DNA of 64,000 nucleotides from Betaproteobacteria bacterium GR16-43 (GTDB lineage: Bacteria > Pseudomonadota > Gammaproteobacteria > Burkholderiales > Usitatibacteraceae): assembly GCA_001953215.1 (NCBI GenBank), contig CP019169.1, positions 2,852,001-2,916,000 on the forward strand. The letters are read 5' to 3'. Below are positions 30,335 through 40,021 of the stretch, one piece after another. The number at the start of each line of letters is the position of its first letter. The first letter of the stretch is position 1. Under the pieces are notes generated by a model. That model made no database searches and was not told the origin of the DNA. It worked only from the letters and a program-made list of their open reading frames with translations. Both the position numbers and the translations under genes were made by a program.

Positions 30335-32080
30335 ATGCGAATCCTCCCCGTAGTCCTGGCGGCGTGCGCCAGCCTCACCGCCGGCGCCGACTTTCTCTTC
30401 CCCGCCGTTCCCGTGCTGGGCACGATGCAGGCGGAATTCACGGTCACCACCGTCAGTGGCGCGCCGCTCGGCGGGCTGCCCGTTTCGCTCACCGTGACGG
30501 GCCAATGCGGAACCGTCAGTCCGTCCTCGGTCACGACGGATTCCGCGGGAGTCGGGCGATTCACCTTCGTCGCCGGCAGCAATCCCGGCGTTTGCACCAT
30601 CGCGGGCAGCAGCAGCGGCACGACGCTCTTCGGGCGCACGACGATCTTCCGTCCGTCGGATGTTCAAGTGGACCCCGCGCTGTGGGTCCTGCAGCCGGGC
30701 ACGGGAACGATCGAGTCCACGCTGCGAATCACCGCGGCGAATCAAGCCCTGGCCCTGGTTGCGGTCGACGCGGGCCAATTTCCCTCGGGAGGACCGAACT
30801 GGCTTTCCGGCTCGCGCGTGACGACGGACGCTTCGGGAACCGCGCGCTATCGCTACCGGGGAACGAACCAGCCGGGCATCTACGACCTTCCGATCCAGGT
30901 CGCGGGCTTCGAGCGGCGGATTCGCGCGAATGTGCTCGCCCCTTCCTTCGAAAGCGTCCCCAACGGCGTGAAGGTCCAGGGCCAGCCCTGGGACGACATC
31001 CGCGTGATCCTGCTGAACGGTTCGGAGACGGGGTGCGGGCTCGCTTCCGCGCTCAAGTCCAGGGGCGTCGTGCCGCCGGGCTCCGTCGACCTCTTTGGCG
31101 GCTCGATCGCGATGAACCTCACGTGCGCGGGAACCTCCCCGTTGCAGATCCGCATCGACTATCCGGATCCGCTGCCGGCCGACGGGCAACTCTGGCAGTT
31201 CGATTGCGGCGCTACGTGCCCGAAGCAGCTCACCGCCGCAATCAGTGGCAACTCGGTGACGTTCACGGTTTCCCAGTTCCAGCGCCAGAGCGGTTCCACG
31301 CTGGGAAAGGCTTCGGTGGGCATTTCACGGCCCGGAGCTTCGCCGGCGCCGGTTCCTCCGATGGTCCAGGACATGTGGTGGAGCGGCCCTGCGGAGAACG
31401 GGTGGGGAATGAGCATCCTGCGGCTGCCCTCGGGCGGGCTCTTTTCGGCACTCTACGGCTACGATGCGGCCGGTGAGCCCACGTGGTGGGTGATGTCCGA
31501 TGGCGAATGGCTCACGGGGCGCGAGAAGCTCTTCACCACGGCCGCTTATTCGCCGGTTGGTACGCCCTGGTACGACTATGACGCCCCGGTCCTCGTCGTC
31601 GGCGACCCCGTGGGACGCATGCAGATGCGGTTTTCCGACACCGGGCACGCAACCCTGGACTACACGTTCAACGGAATCGCGGGACACAAGGCGATCGAAC
31701 GCCAGATCTTCATGTCGACTTCGGGATCGGGGCGCCCGGTCGTCGGCGGCATGTGGTGGGGCGGCCCGGCCCAGAACGGCTGGGGGATCGCGGTGATCCA
31801 GCAAGGCGGCGAGCTCTTCAGCGTCTGGTTCACCTACGACGCCGCGAACAAGCCGCGTTGGTACGTGATGCCGGCTGGCCGGTGGTCCGACGCGACCTCC
31901 TACGAAGGGCGGCTCTATCGCACGCACGGTTCGCCGTTCCTGGGCGTGGCATACGACCCGGCACGACTCCAGGTGAACGACGTGGGCTCCTTCAAGCTGA
32001 CGTTCAGCGGCGACCGCGCGACATTCCGCTACAGCCTCGAAGGTCGCGAGGGCACGCTCGCACTGCAGAAGCAATTCTGA
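30335..32080 (+). CDS. Secreted protein with Ig-like domain and two Trp-rich repeats
   Basis: 581 residues from the ATG before RILPVVLAACA; a Sec signal covers about 1-18. The next part (about 25-110) resembles a bacterial Ig-like fold. Two copies of a Trp-rich unit begin at residues 347 (MWWSGPAENGWG) and 473 (MWWGGPAQNGWG), 126 residues apart; each continues with a [LF]F..[LW]..YDA..[EK]P.W[WY]VM pattern. This unit occurs in exported betaproteobacterial and Xanthomonas proteins of unknown role. Cell-surface or periplasmic binding is plausible. No catalytic motif is seen. Confidence 0.75.
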   Translation: MRILPVVLAACASLTAGADFLFPAVPVLGTMQAEFTVTTVSGAPLGGLPVSLTVTGQCGTVSPSSVTTDSAGVGRFTFVAGSNPGVCTIAGSSSGTTLFGRTTIFRPSDVQVDPALWVLQPGTGTIESTLRITAANQALALVAVDAGQFPSGGPNWLSGSRVTTDASGTARYRYRGTNQPGIYDLPIQVAGFERRIRANVLAPSFESVPNGVKVQGQPWDDIRVILLNGSETGCGLASALKSRGVVPPGSVDLFGGSIAMNLTCAGTSPLQIRIDYPDPLPADGQLWQFDCGATCPKQLTAAISGNSVTFTVSQFQRQSGSTLGKASVGISRPGASPAPVPPMVQDMWWSGPAENGWGMSILRLPSGGLFSALYGYDAAGEPTWWVMSDGEWLTGREKLFTTAAYSPVGTPWYDYDAPVLVVGDPVGRMQMRFSDTGHATLDYTFNGIAGHKAIERQIFMSTSGSGRPVVGGMWWGGPAQNGWGIAVIQQGGELFSVWFTYDAANKPRWYVMPAGRWSDATSYEGRLYRTHGSPFLGVAYDPARLQVNDVGSFKLTFSGDRATFRYSLEGREGTLALQKQF

Positions 32081-32088
32081 TCGCGCTC

Positions 32089-33075
32089 ATGCGGGCCATC
32101 ACCATCGACCGGTATGGTGGGCCCGAGGTCCTGCAGCATCGAGACATCCCGATTCCCGAACCGGGTCCCCGCGACGTGTTGGTGAAAGTCGCCTGTGCGG
32201 GCATCAACTTCATGGACATCCACACGCGGCAGGGCAAGTACGCGAAGTCGCGGACCTACCCCGTGCGATTGCCGTGCACGCTGGGGATGGAAGGCGCGGG
32301 CGAGGTCGTAGAGGTGGGCGCGGAAGTCACGCGCATTGCCGCGGGCGACCGCGTCGCGTGGTGCATCTCGTGGGGCAGCTATGCGGAGTACGCGCGTGTT
32401 CCCGAAGCGCGCCTCGCGAAGATTCCCGCGGCGATCGGCTTCGACGTCGCGGCGGCGAGCATCTTCCAGGGATCGACGGCGCACTACCTCGTGAACGATG
32501 TCGCGCAACTCGGCGCTGGCACGACCTGCCTCGTGCACGCCGCCTCGGGAAGCATCGGCCAGATCCTCGTGCAGTTGGCGAAGGCTCGTGGCGCGACGGT
32601 CTTCGCCACCGGCAGCTCCGAAGAGAAGTGCGAAGTGGCACGCCACCTGGGAGCGGATCACGCGATGCAATACGCGGGCTTCGCGGAGCGCGTGCACGAG
32701 GCCACCGCCGGGCGCGGCGTCGACGTCGTGTTCGATTCGGTGGGGAAGGCGACGTTGCGCGAGAGCTTTCGCGCAGCGCGTACGCGAGGGCTGGTGGTCA
32801 ACTACGGGAATGTTTCGGGTTCGGTCGACGACCTCGATCCCATCGAACTCGGTGAAGCCGGATCGCTCTTCCTCACGCGCCCGCGGCTCGCCGACCACGT
32901 GGCCGATGCGCAGGTCGTCCAACGGCGGGCGGACGACGTGTTCGCGGCGCTGCTCGACGGCGCGTTGAAGATTCCGATCGCGGCGCGCTACACGCTCGAG
33001 AATGTCGAGCAGGCGCACGCGCTCATCGAGGGGCGCGAGCAGATCGGGAAGGCGGTACTGGACCTGCCTCGCTAG
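32089..33075 (+). CDS. Zinc-independent quinone oxidoreductase (MDR family)
   Basis: 328 residues. The GroES-like N-terminal half (about 1-120) is followed by an NADPH Rossmann domain (about 120-270) with VHAASGSIGQILVQLAKARGATV. GVDVVFDSVGK and the C-terminal YTLENVEQAHALIEGR match quinone oxidoreductase (QorA/CryZ-like). No zinc-binding Cys set is present. It reduces quinones or alkenals with NADPH in the cytoplasm. It starts 8 bases after the secreted protein's stop. Confidence 0.9.
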   Translation: MRAITIDRYGGPEVLQHRDIPIPEPGPRDVLVKVACAGINFMDIHTRQGKYAKSRTYPVRLPCTLGMEGAGEVVEVGAEVTRIAAGDRVAWCISWGSYAEYARVPEARLAKIPAAIGFDVAAASIFQGSTAHYLVNDVAQLGAGTTCLVHAASGSIGQILVQLAKARGATVFATGSSEEKCEVARHLGADHAMQYAGFAERVHEATAGRGVDVVFDSVGKATLRESFRAARTRGLVVNYGNVSGSVDDLDPIELGEAGSLFLTRPRLADHVADAQVVQRRADDVFAALLDGALKIPIAARYTLENVEQAHALIEGREQIGKAVLDLPR

Positions 33076-33956
33076 GCATCCTCCAGCACTTCCCGAAGGG
33101 TGGCTCGCGGGTTCGCCCACTCGGCGGCGCTCGTCTGCGAAAGACGCGCGGCAAGGATGAGCCCCTTCCACAGCGTCCAGGCCCGCGCGCGGCACCACGT
33201 TCCTGCATCTAGCGGAAGGCGCGAGCGAAACGCCCTCCGACCTTCGCCTCGCAAGACGGTCCAGGCCATCGAGAGGTCGCACGCGGGGTCACCCACCGCC
33301 ATCGATCCGAAGTCGATGACGCCCGCCAAACGACCGTTGCGCACGAGGAGATTTCCAATGGCGATGTCGCCGTGCACCCACACAGGCAGGCGAGCCCACT
33401 CGGTACGAAGGGCGGCTTCCCACAGATCGGTGACTGCGCGCGAGTCGATTGTGGAACCGAGGATCCGGATCGCTTCGCGCGTTTCACCATCGTAGTTCGC
33501 GAGCGAACCACCCCGGTGGAAGTTGTGCGCACCCGGAGCCGGACCGTCCGCGGAGTCGATGCCTTGAAGGGCTACGAGGAAGTCGGCAACGTCCGCCGCA
33601 AAGCGGGAGGATCCGGCAACGTCGTCGGGCGCGACGACATCCCCTTCGATCCACCGATGGATCGACCATCGCCACGCGTATTGCGCGTCAGGCTCGCCGA
33701 ACGCGACCGGCGTCGGGATCGGATGGGGCAGCGATGGCGCGAGATGGGGGAGCCAGCGATGCTCCTTCTCGACCTGGTTCGCGTATTCGGCGGCGCTCGG
33801 CATGCGAACGACGAACTCGCTGCCGAGGCGGAACGATCGATGGTCCCAACCCCCGGGGACCACGGGCGTGACGGGCAGGTGTGCCCACTGCGGAAACTGC
33901 CGGCGCACCAAACGGCGCGCCAGCCCGGCATCGATTTCAGCCGCCGCGTTTTCCAT
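33072..33956 (-). CDS. Aminoglycoside-phosphotransferase-fold kinase
   Basis: 294 residues. The small-molecule kinase signature is present: [17 protein letters not shown] (Brenner's motif, catalytic Asp) and [21 protein letters not shown] (metal-binding Asp). The N-terminal lobe begins with [22 protein letters not shown]. The family phosphorylates antibiotics, choline, homoserine or other small alcohols. Resistance is not implied; many environmental bacteria carry such genes of unknown substrate. The start overlaps the dehydrogenase gene by 20 bases and the end overlaps the convergent oxidoreductase gene by 4. Confidence 0.85.
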   Translation of the reverse strand: MENAAAEIDAGLARRLVRRQFPQWAHLPVTPVVPGGWDHRSFRLGSEFVVRMPSAAEYANQVEKEHRWLPHLAPSLPHPIPTPVAFGEPDAQYAWRWSIHRWIEGDVVAPDDVAGSSRFAADVADFLVALQGIDSADGPAPGAHNFHRGGSLANYDGETREAIRILGSTIDSRAVTDLWEAALRTEWARLPVWVHGDIAIGNLLVRNGRLAGVIDFGSMAVGDPACDLSMAWTVLRGEGRRAFRSRLPLDAGTWCRARAWTLWKGLILAARLSQTSAAEWANPRATLREVLEDA

Positions 33957-35520
33957 TCACGCGCGTCGGAACGCTTGAACCGTCGCGAAGCGCCTCCGGC
34001 AGGAGCTCCGCCGGGAAGTCCTGGTAGCACACGGGCCGCAGGAAGCGGTAGATCGCGAGGCTGCCCACCGACGTCGAACGCCCGTCCGCCGTCGAGGGGA
34101 ACGGACCGCCATGCACCATCGCGTGCGCGACTTCCACGCCGGTCGGGAAACCGTTCACGAGCAGGCGCCCGGCCTTGCGCTCGAGCACGGGCAGCAGCGC
34201 CTTCGCGTAGGCCATGTCCTCGGGATCCATCTGCAGCGTGATGGTGAGCTGGCCCTCGAGCGATTCGAGGATGTCGCGCATCGTGTTCACGTCCGGGCAA
34301 CGCACCAGCAGCGAGGAGGAACCGAAGACTTCATCTCGCAAAGCGTGGTCGGCGAGGAAGGTCTTGGCACTCGTCGAAAAGAACGCAGCCTGTCCCGCGT
34401 TCGGACCCGCAGGCGCTTGCCCGCGCGCGACCGTGTTCACGCCCGCGATCTTCGCGAGCTTCTCGACGCCGCCGCTGTAGGCCTTGTGGATGCCGGGCGT
34501 AAGCATCGTCTGCGATGCGCAAGCGGGGAGGTTCTCCGCGACCTTGCCGACGAAGGCATCGAGGTCCTTGCCCTCCGCGCCGAGCAGCAGGCCGGGGTTG
34601 GTGCAGAACTGTCCGGCGCCGAGCGTGAGCGACCCGATGAAGGCCTTCGCGATCGCTTCGCCGCGAGAGGCCAGCGCGTGCGGCAGCACCAGCACCGGGT
34701 TGATGCTGCTCATCTCCGCGTAGACGGGGATCGGCTCCGGCCGCGCGTTGGCCGTGCGCATCAGCGCCGTCCCGCCGCCGCGCGAGCCCGTGAAGCCCAC
34801 GGCTTTGACGCGCGGGTCCGACACGAGCGCGGTGCCGAGCGAGTTGCCCGGCCCGTAGAGCAGCGAGAACACGCCCTCGGGCAGGCCGCACGTCTTCACC
34901 GCGGCCTGCACGGCACGGCCCACCAGCTCGGAGGTGCCGGGATGCGCGTGGTGCGCCTTCACGATCACGGGGCAGCCCGCGGCCAGCGCGGACGCCGTGT
35001 CGCCACCCGCGACGGAGAACGCGAGCGGGAAGTTGCTCGCGCCGAAGACCACCACCGGACCCACGGGCACGTTGCGCATGCGCAGGTCGGAGCGGGGCAG
35101 CGGTTTGCGGTCGGGCATCGCGGGATCGATGCGCGCCTCCAGCCAGCTGCCTTCGCGCACGACTTCCGCGAAGAGCTTCAGCTGGTTCATCGTGCGGCCG
35201 CGCTCGCCTTCGATCCGCCCGCGGGGCAGGCCGCTCTCCTGCATCGCCCGCACCACCAGCGCATCGCCGATCGCGAGGATGTTGTCCGCGATCGTCTCGA
35301 GGAACTTCGCGCGCACCTCGAGCGTCGTGCCCCGGTACGCATCGAAGGCCGCGTGGGCGAGGGCACACGCGCGCTCGATGTCCTCCGGGCGCGCGGCGCC
35401 GTACGCCGGCTCCAGCTCGGCGCCGGTGGCGGGATCGATGCCTTTGACTTCGGGAGACGCGCCGCGCTGGGAGGCGGCACCAATGAGCAATTGGCCGTTG
35501 AGGCCGATCGGGGTGTCCAT
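33937..35520 (-). CDS. 2,5-dioxovalerate (alpha-ketoglutaric semialdehyde) dehydrogenase
   Basis: 527 residues of the ALDH superfamily, about 30 longer than common ALDHs, as in the KGSADH subgroup. Active residues are Glu269 in YAEMSSINP and Cys306 in [40 protein letters not shown] is characteristic. This enzyme makes 2-oxoglutarate in sugar-acid or hydroxyproline breakdown. No matching catabolic genes (dehydratase, epimerase) are near, so the pathway is inferred from the family only. It starts 57 bases from ppx, on the same strand. Confidence 0.85.
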   Translation of the reverse strand: MDTPIGLNGQLLIGAASQRGASPEVKGIDPATGAELEPAYGAARPEDIERACALAHAAFDAYRGTTLEVRAKFLETIADNILAIGDALVVRAMQESGLPRGRIEGERGRTMNQLKLFAEVVREGSWLEARIDPAMPDRKPLPRSDLRMRNVPVGPVVVFGASNFPLAFSVAGGDTASALAAGCPVIVKAHHAHPGTSELVGRAVQAAVKTCGLPEGVFSLLYGPGNSLGTALVSDPRVKAVGFTGSRGGGTALMRTANARPEPIPVYAEMSSINPVLVLPHALASRGEAIAKAFIGSLTLGAGQFCTNPGLLLGAEGKDLDAFVGKVAENLPACASQTMLTPGIHKAYSGGVEKLAKIAGVNTVARGQAPAGPNAGQAAFFSTSAKTFLADHALRDEVFGSSSLLVRCPDVNTMRDILESLEGQLTITLQMDPEDMAYAKALLPVLERKAGRLLVNGFPTGVEVAHAMVHGGPFPSTADGRSTSVGSLAIYRFLRPVCYQDFPAELLPEALRDGSSVPTRVNGKRGG

Positions 35521-35577
35521 GGGAATCCTGGGAAGAGAGAAAGAAAGAAGCGGTCCAGGCGCTATTTTGCCTGAGCG

Positions 35578-37065
35578 CTACTCCTTCTCGGAAACAACGA
35601 AGTTAACACCGACCGAGTCCCACTGTTCGTGTTCGGCTTCGAGCGCGTGGGTGACGAGCGTGTTGTGTTCCAGCCAGCCGCGCTCGACTTCGAGGCGGTA
35701 GCCCTTGGGCTTGCGCTCCACCGTGAGCTTGGGAAGCTTCAGCGTGCGGCGTCCGCGATGGAAGATCACGGCGAGGCGCAGCGAGAGGGCCAGGTCCTGC
35801 AAATCGGGATCGGCCTCGAAGGCCGGACGCATCTTGCCGAGGCTGCCGCGCTGCGCGAGCACGAGGTTGGAGAGCCAGCCCTGTTCCTGGCGCGAGAATC
35901 CCGGCATGTCGGCGTAGGCGAGCACGTAGGCCGAATGCTTGTGGTAGCCCGCCTGCGAAATGGTGAGGCCCACCTCGTGCAGTTGCACGGCCCAGCCGAG
36001 GAAGGAGAGCTTGCGGAACTCCGCTTCGCCTTCGAAGGGCTCGAGCTGCTTGTAGAACGCGCGGGCGAGGTGGCCCACGCGTTGCGCCTGCGCCTGGTCG
36101 AGGTGGTAGCGCTTCACGAACTGTTCGACCGTGACCTCGCGGATGTCCCGGTGGTGCACGCGGCCCAGCAGGTCCCACAGCACGCCCTGGCGCAGCGCCC
36201 CGTCGGCCACGCGCATTTCGTCCAGGCCCAGTTCCGCGAACACGGCCGACATGATCACCACGCCGCCGGGGAAGACCGGCACGCGCTCCTCGCGCAGGCC
36301 GGGCAGCGAGAGCTTCTTCATCTCGCCGGCCTTGTGCAGCTCCTCGCGCAGGAAGGCGAGGCCGCCCTCGGTGATGGTGCCGTCGGAATGGCCGTTCACC
36401 TGGATCGCCTCGGCCAGCGCCCGCGCCGTGCCGGACGAGCCGACGGCTTCCTTCCAGCCGACCTTCTCGTAGCGGGCGACGATCGCCTGCACCTGTTCGC
36501 GCGCTGCGAGCTCCGCGGCCTTGAGCGACTTCCTGTCGAGCTTGCCGTCGGGGAAGTACCGGCGCGTGTAGCTCACGCAGCCCATGTAGAGGCTTTCCAT
36601 CGCGAGCGGGCGCAGCTTGTGGCCGATGATGAGTTCGGTCGAGCCGCCGCCGATGTCCACCACGAGCCGGTTGTGGCCCGAAAGCGGCAGAGAATGCACG
36701 ACGCCCGAGTAGATCAGGCGCGCTTCCTCGCGGCCCGAGATCACCTCGATCGGGAATCCCAGCGCGGATTCGGCGCGCGCGAGGAATTCCTTGGCGTTTT
36801 TTGCGACGCGCAGCGTGTTCGTACCCACCACGCGCACCGTTTCCCGGGGCATGCCGGTGAGGCGCTCGCGGAAACGCTTCAGCGCCGTGATCGCCTTTTC
36901 CTGGATCGCGGGCTCGAGCTTCTTGTCGGCGGTCAGGCCGGCGCCGAGGCGCACCGTTTCCTTCAGGGCGTCGAGCGGGTAGATCTGGTCGTCCACGACG
37001 CGCCCGATCTCCAGGTGGAAGCTGTTGGAGCCGAGGTCGACGGCGGCGAGGGTGTTATATTCCAT
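35578..37065 (-). CDS. ppx: Exopolyphosphatase/guanosine pentaphosphate phosphatase
   Basis: 495 residues from the ATG before EYNTLAAVDLGSNSFHL. The ASKHA-fold phosphate loops (AAVDLGSNSFHLEIG and LVVDIGGGSTELIIG) and the catalytic Glu in SGREEARLIY match Ppx/GppA. The C-terminal HD-like region (about 310-490) makes this the longer Ppx form. It removes phosphate from polyphosphate chains. A GTG upstream (37110) would enlarge it by 15 residues without family support. It is divergent from ppk1 (62 bases), so synthesis and breakdown of polyphosphate sit side by side. Confidence 0.93.
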   Translation of the reverse strand: MEYNTLAAVDLGSNSFHLEIGRVVDDQIYPLDALKETVRLGAGLTADKKLEPAIQEKAITALKRFRERLTGMPRETVRVVGTNTLRVAKNAKEFLARAESALGFPIEVISGREEARLIYSGVVHSLPLSGHNRLVVDIGGGSTELIIGHKLRPLAMESLYMGCVSYTRRYFPDGKLDRKSLKAAELAAREQVQAIVARYEKVGWKEAVGSSGTARALAEAIQVNGHSDGTITEGGLAFLREELHKAGEMKKLSLPGLREERVPVFPGGVVIMSAVFAELGLDEMRVADGALRQGVLWDLLGRVHHRDIREVTVEQFVKRYHLDQAQAQRVGHLARAFYKQLEPFEGEAEFRKLSFLGWAVQLHEVGLTISQAGYHKHSAYVLAYADMPGFSRQEQGWLSNLVLAQRGSLGKMRPAFEADPDLQDLALSLRLAVIFHRGRRTLKLPKLTVERKPKGYRLEVERGWLEHNTLVTHALEAEHEQWDSVGVNFVVSEKE

Positions 37066-37127
37066 GCGAGCCGAGAGCGTAGCAGGCTCGGAGCGTAACA
37101 GGATTGTCACACCGCCACGGCAAGATC

Positions 37128-39227
37128 ATGGCCAAGAAACCCCCCTTCGAACCCAAGCGCGTGGCGCGCCTTTCCCCCGAGCATTTCCTCAACCGCGAGT
37201 TGCAGGCGCTGGAGTTCAACCGGCGGGTGCTCGCACAGGCCGAAGACAAGTCCGTTCCCCTGCTGGAGCGCCTGCGCTTCCTGTGCATCGTGTCGTCCAA
37301 CCTGGACGAGTTCTTCGAGATCCGCGTCTCGGGCATGAAGGAGCAGATCAAGCTGGGCAGCGCTTCGGCGGAGCCCGACGGGCTCTCGCCGCCGGACGTC
37401 TTCGCGCGCGTCGCGGCCGCCGCCCACGCGGTGGTCGACCGCCAGTACGAGCTGCTGAACGGCGAGATCCTTCCCGCGCTGGCGAAGGAGGGCATCCGCT
37501 TCATCCGGCGCGGGCAATGGAACGCCGCGCAGCAGGAGTGGATCAAGGGCTACTTCTTCCGCGAGATGATGCCGGTGCTGACCCCGATCGGGCTCGATCC
37601 GGCGCACCCGTTTCCCCGCGTCTTCAACAAGAGCCTCAACTTCGCGGTCGAGCTGGAAGGGCGCGATGCCTTCGGGCGCGATTCGCGCGCGGCCATCGTG
37701 CAGGCCCCGCGCGTGCTGCCGCGGGTGATCCGCCTGCCCAAGGGCGTGGCCCAGGGCGACAACGACTACATCTTCCTCACCTCGGTGCTGCACAAGCACG
37801 TGGGCGAGCTCTTCTCGGGCATGAACGTGCTCGGGTGCTACCAGTTCCGCGTCACGCGCAATTCCGACCTCTTCGTCGAGGAAGAGGAAGTGAAGGACCT
37901 GCGCAAGGCCCTGCAGGGCGAGCTGCCGCAGCGCCACTTCGGCGATGCCGTGCGCCTCGAAGTGGCCGACAACATGTCGGAGTCGATGAAGGGCTTCCTG
38001 CTAGGGCAGTTCGGCCTCGAGGAAGCCGATCTCTACCAGGTCAACGGCCCGGTGAACCTCGTGCGCCTCATGAGCATCCCCGACGAGGTGAATCGTCCCG
38101 ACCTCATGGACCCGCCGTTCAACCCCGGCGTGCCGAAGGCGCTCGCCAAGGCCGAAGACCTCTTCGAGGTGATCCGCAAGGGCGACGTCCTGCTGCACCG
38201 GCCGTACCAGTCCTTCGCCCCGGTGGTGGAGTTCATCCAGCAGGCCGCGCGCGACCCGCAGGTGGTCGCCATCAAGCAGACGGTCTATCGCACCGGAACG
38301 GACTCGGTGATCATGAAGACGCTGATCGAGGCGGCGCGCAACGGCAAGGAAGTCACCGTCGTGGTCGAGCTGATGGCGCGCTTCGACGAGGAGGCCAACA
38401 TCAACTGGGCGGCCAAGCTGGAGGAGGTCGGCGCCCACGTCGTCTACGGCGTGGTGGGCCACAAGACCCACGCCAAGATGGTCATGGTGGTGCGCCGCGA
38501 GGAAGGCCGCCTCGTGCGCTACTGCCACCTCGGCACCGGCAACTACCATCCGCGCACGGCCCGGCTCTACACCGACTTCGACCTCCTCACCTGCAGCGAA
38601 GCCATCTGCGGCGACGTGAACGAAGTCTTCCAGCAGCTCACCGGCCTGGGCAAGATGACCAAGCTGAAGCACGTGTGGCAGGCGCCGTTCACGTTGCACT
38701 CGAAAGTCCTGGAAGCGATCGAGAACGAGATCAAGCACGCGAAGGCCGGCAAGCCGGCGCGCATCGTGGCCAAGATGAACGCGCTCCTGGAGCCGCTGGT
38801 GATCGAGGCGCTCTACAAGGCTTCGCAGGCGGGCGTGAAGATCGACCTCATCGTGCGCGGCGTCTGCGCGCTGCGCCCGGGCGTGCCGAAGATCTCCGAG
38901 AACATCCGCGTGCGCTCGGTCATCGGCCGCTTCCTCGAGCACACGCGCATCTTCCATTTCCGGAACGGGGCCGAGCCGCTGGTGATGCTGTCCAGCGCCG
39001 ACTGGATGGACCGCAACTTCTTCCGGCGCATCGAGCTTTGCTTTCCCATCCTCGACAAGAAGTTGCGCGCGCGCGTGATGAACGAGGGCCTGGCGCCCTA
39101 CCTCGAGGACAACACGCACGCGTGGGAGATGCGCCCGGACGGCACCTATGCGCGCAAGCGGCGCGGCAAGGTGGCCGCGCACAGCGCCCAGGACGAACTG
39201 CTGGGGAAGATGACGCGCGGCGGCTAG
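37128..39227 (+). CDS. ppk1: Polyphosphate kinase
   Basis: 699 residues. All four PPK1 domains fit: N-terminal LNRELQALEFNRRVL, head domain, and two PLD-like C-terminal domains. The autophosphorylated histidine is His448 in HKTHAKM; HLGTGNYHPRTARLYTDFDLLT and GVCALRPGVPKISENIRVRSVIGRFLEHTRIF follow. It makes polyphosphate from ATP at the membrane. The ATG before AKKPPFEPKRV is chosen over a TTG 24 bases upstream. A terminator-like hairpin follows the stop. Confidence 0.95.
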   Translation: MAKKPPFEPKRVARLSPEHFLNRELQALEFNRRVLAQAEDKSVPLLERLRFLCIVSSNLDEFFEIRVSGMKEQIKLGSASAEPDGLSPPDVFARVAAAAHAVVDRQYELLNGEILPALAKEGIRFIRRGQWNAAQQEWIKGYFFREMMPVLTPIGLDPAHPFPRVFNKSLNFAVELEGRDAFGRDSRAAIVQAPRVLPRVIRLPKGVAQGDNDYIFLTSVLHKHVGELFSGMNVLGCYQFRVTRNSDLFVEEEEVKDLRKALQGELPQRHFGDAVRLEVADNMSESMKGFLLGQFGLEEADLYQVNGPVNLVRLMSIPDEVNRPDLMDPPFNPGVPKALAKAEDLFEVIRKGDVLLHRPYQSFAPVVEFIQQAARDPQVVAIKQTVYRTGTDSVIMKTLIEAARNGKEVTVVVELMARFDEEANINWAAKLEEVGAHVVYGVVGHKTHAKMVMVVRREEGRLVRYCHLGTGNYHPRTARLYTDFDLLTCSEAICGDVNEVFQQLTGLGKMTKLKHVWQAPFTLHSKVLEAIENEIKHAKAGKPARIVAKMNALLEPLVIEALYKASQAGVKIDLIVRGVCALRPGVPKISENIRVRSVIGRFLEHTRIFHFRNGAEPLVMLSSADWMDRNFFRRIELCFPILDKKLRARVMNEGLAPYLEDNTHAWEMRPDGTYARKRRGKVAAHSAQDELLGKMTRGG

Positions 39228-39259
39228 GCCCGCCGGCCGGAAGGCCCCGCGCAGCGCAC

Positions 39260-39294
39260 GCAACCCCCCCATCCCGCCGGGTTGCCTTTTATTT
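39260..39294 (+). terminator. Rho-independent terminator after ppk1
   Basis: A stem GCAACCC/GGGTTGC with a 12-base loop is followed by CTTTTATTT. It stands 33 bases after the ppk1 stop and overlaps the -35 hexamer of the next promoter. Confidence 0.6.
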
Positions 39295-39311
39295 GTATTG
39301 GGGCATATAGT
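39282..39311 (+). promoter_or_regulatory. Promoter for the 39.3-57 kb cluster
   Basis: TTGCCT (39282-39287), an 18-base spacer and TATAGT (39306-39311) form a near-consensus sigma-70 promoter. It is the only clear promoter before the 20-gene plus-strand run. The start would fall at about 39318, inside the small inverted repeat described next. Confidence 0.6.
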
Positions 39312-39316
39312 AGGCC

Positions 39317-39330
39317 ACCATATCAATGGT
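39317..39330. promoter_or_regulatory. Candidate MarR operator
   Basis: ACCAT-ATCA-ATGGT is a short inverted repeat placed at the expected transcription start of the cluster. A MarR-type repressor is encoded two genes downstream, and such proteins often bind palindromes over their own promoter. The repeat is short, so chance is possible. Confidence 0.35.
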
Positions 39331-39343
39331 CGGGAGGTGGCCC

Positions 39344-40000
39344 ATGCACCGGTTCCGCAGCGCCGAAAGCCTCGAATCCCTGCGCCGCCTCGAGCGGATC
39401 GGGCTCCTCACCCCGGTGGAGGCCGGCCAGCTCCACGCCCTCGGCGGCGATCCGGCGCTCGACGAATGCCTGTCGCGGGCTGAAACGGTGCATGTCCACG
39501 TGAAGGTGGAAGACACCGATGCGCTGCCCCTCGGGGAACTCGCCGCCGCGGGAGCCGTGCTGGACCACGGCAAGCCCGGTTTCGTGAAATTCCGCCTGCC
39601 CGGCGCGGTGAATGCCATCTTCTCGCACATCCCGGTTTCGGACGACGACCTGCGCGAGGCCGCGGGAACGCGCCGGCCCCGGCCTTTCCTGGACCACATC
39701 GGCGTCGACCTGCGCAGCACCGACGAGCGTTCGCGGGCCGCCTTCGCGTCGCTGGACACGCTCGCCTCCACGCGCGGGTGGCGCACGGTGTCGCAGGGCG
39801 GCGAGGGCCAGCCCGTGCGCTGCTGCCACGTGGAGGTGCTCGAGAAGCGGTGGCTCTTCCCCACGGCGCCCGGCGCGCGGCCCGTCGAATTCGCCTTCGG
39901 TCCCCTGCGCGAGAACGCGGCGGGTTCGGGCTGCGACTTGCGGCCCTCGTCGTCCGCGGAAACGCCGAAGTGCTGCGGCGCCGCGCGGCCGCCGGCCTAG
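39344..40000 (+). CDS. Unknown protein at the head of the cluster
   Basis: 218 residues from the ATG with GGGAGG eight bases upstream; another ATG six codons earlier lacks such a site. The protein is soluble with no signal peptide. The middle reads PGFVKFRLPGAVNAIFSHIPVS and FLDHIGVDLRS, then RCCHVEVLEKRWLFP, and the tail has a second Cys pair (KCCGAARPP). I do not recognise a characterised family; the HIGVDLR and CCHVEV strands could suggest a glyoxalase-like (VOC) fold, but this is a guess. It lies 21 bases before the MarR gene. Confidence 0.7.
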   Translation: MHRFRSAESLESLRRLERIGLLTPVEAGQLHALGGDPALDECLSRAETVHVHVKVEDTDALPLGELAAAGAVLDHGKPGFVKFRLPGAVNAIFSHIPVSDDDLREAAGTRRPRPFLDHIGVDLRSTDERSRAAFASLDTLASTRGWRTVSQGGEGQPVRCCHVEVLEKRWLFPTAPGARPVEFAFGPLRENAAGSGCDLRPSSSAETPKCCGAARPPA

Positions 40001-40021
40001 CGCCCGGCGAAGGAACGCCGC

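Noticed and set aside
28796-31189. 797-codon open frame on the minus strand across the aldehyde dehydrogenase
   Set aside because: Antisense to a clear ALDH gene with intact active site.
33072-33956. Antibiotic-resistance gene (aminoglycoside phosphotransferase)
   Set aside because: Only the kinase fold is supported. The family includes many small-molecule kinases, and nothing in the context suggests resistance.
37025-39310. 761-codon open frame in another plus frame of ppk1
   Set aside because: Overlaps all of ppk1; no motifs and Arg/Gly/Ala-rich composition.
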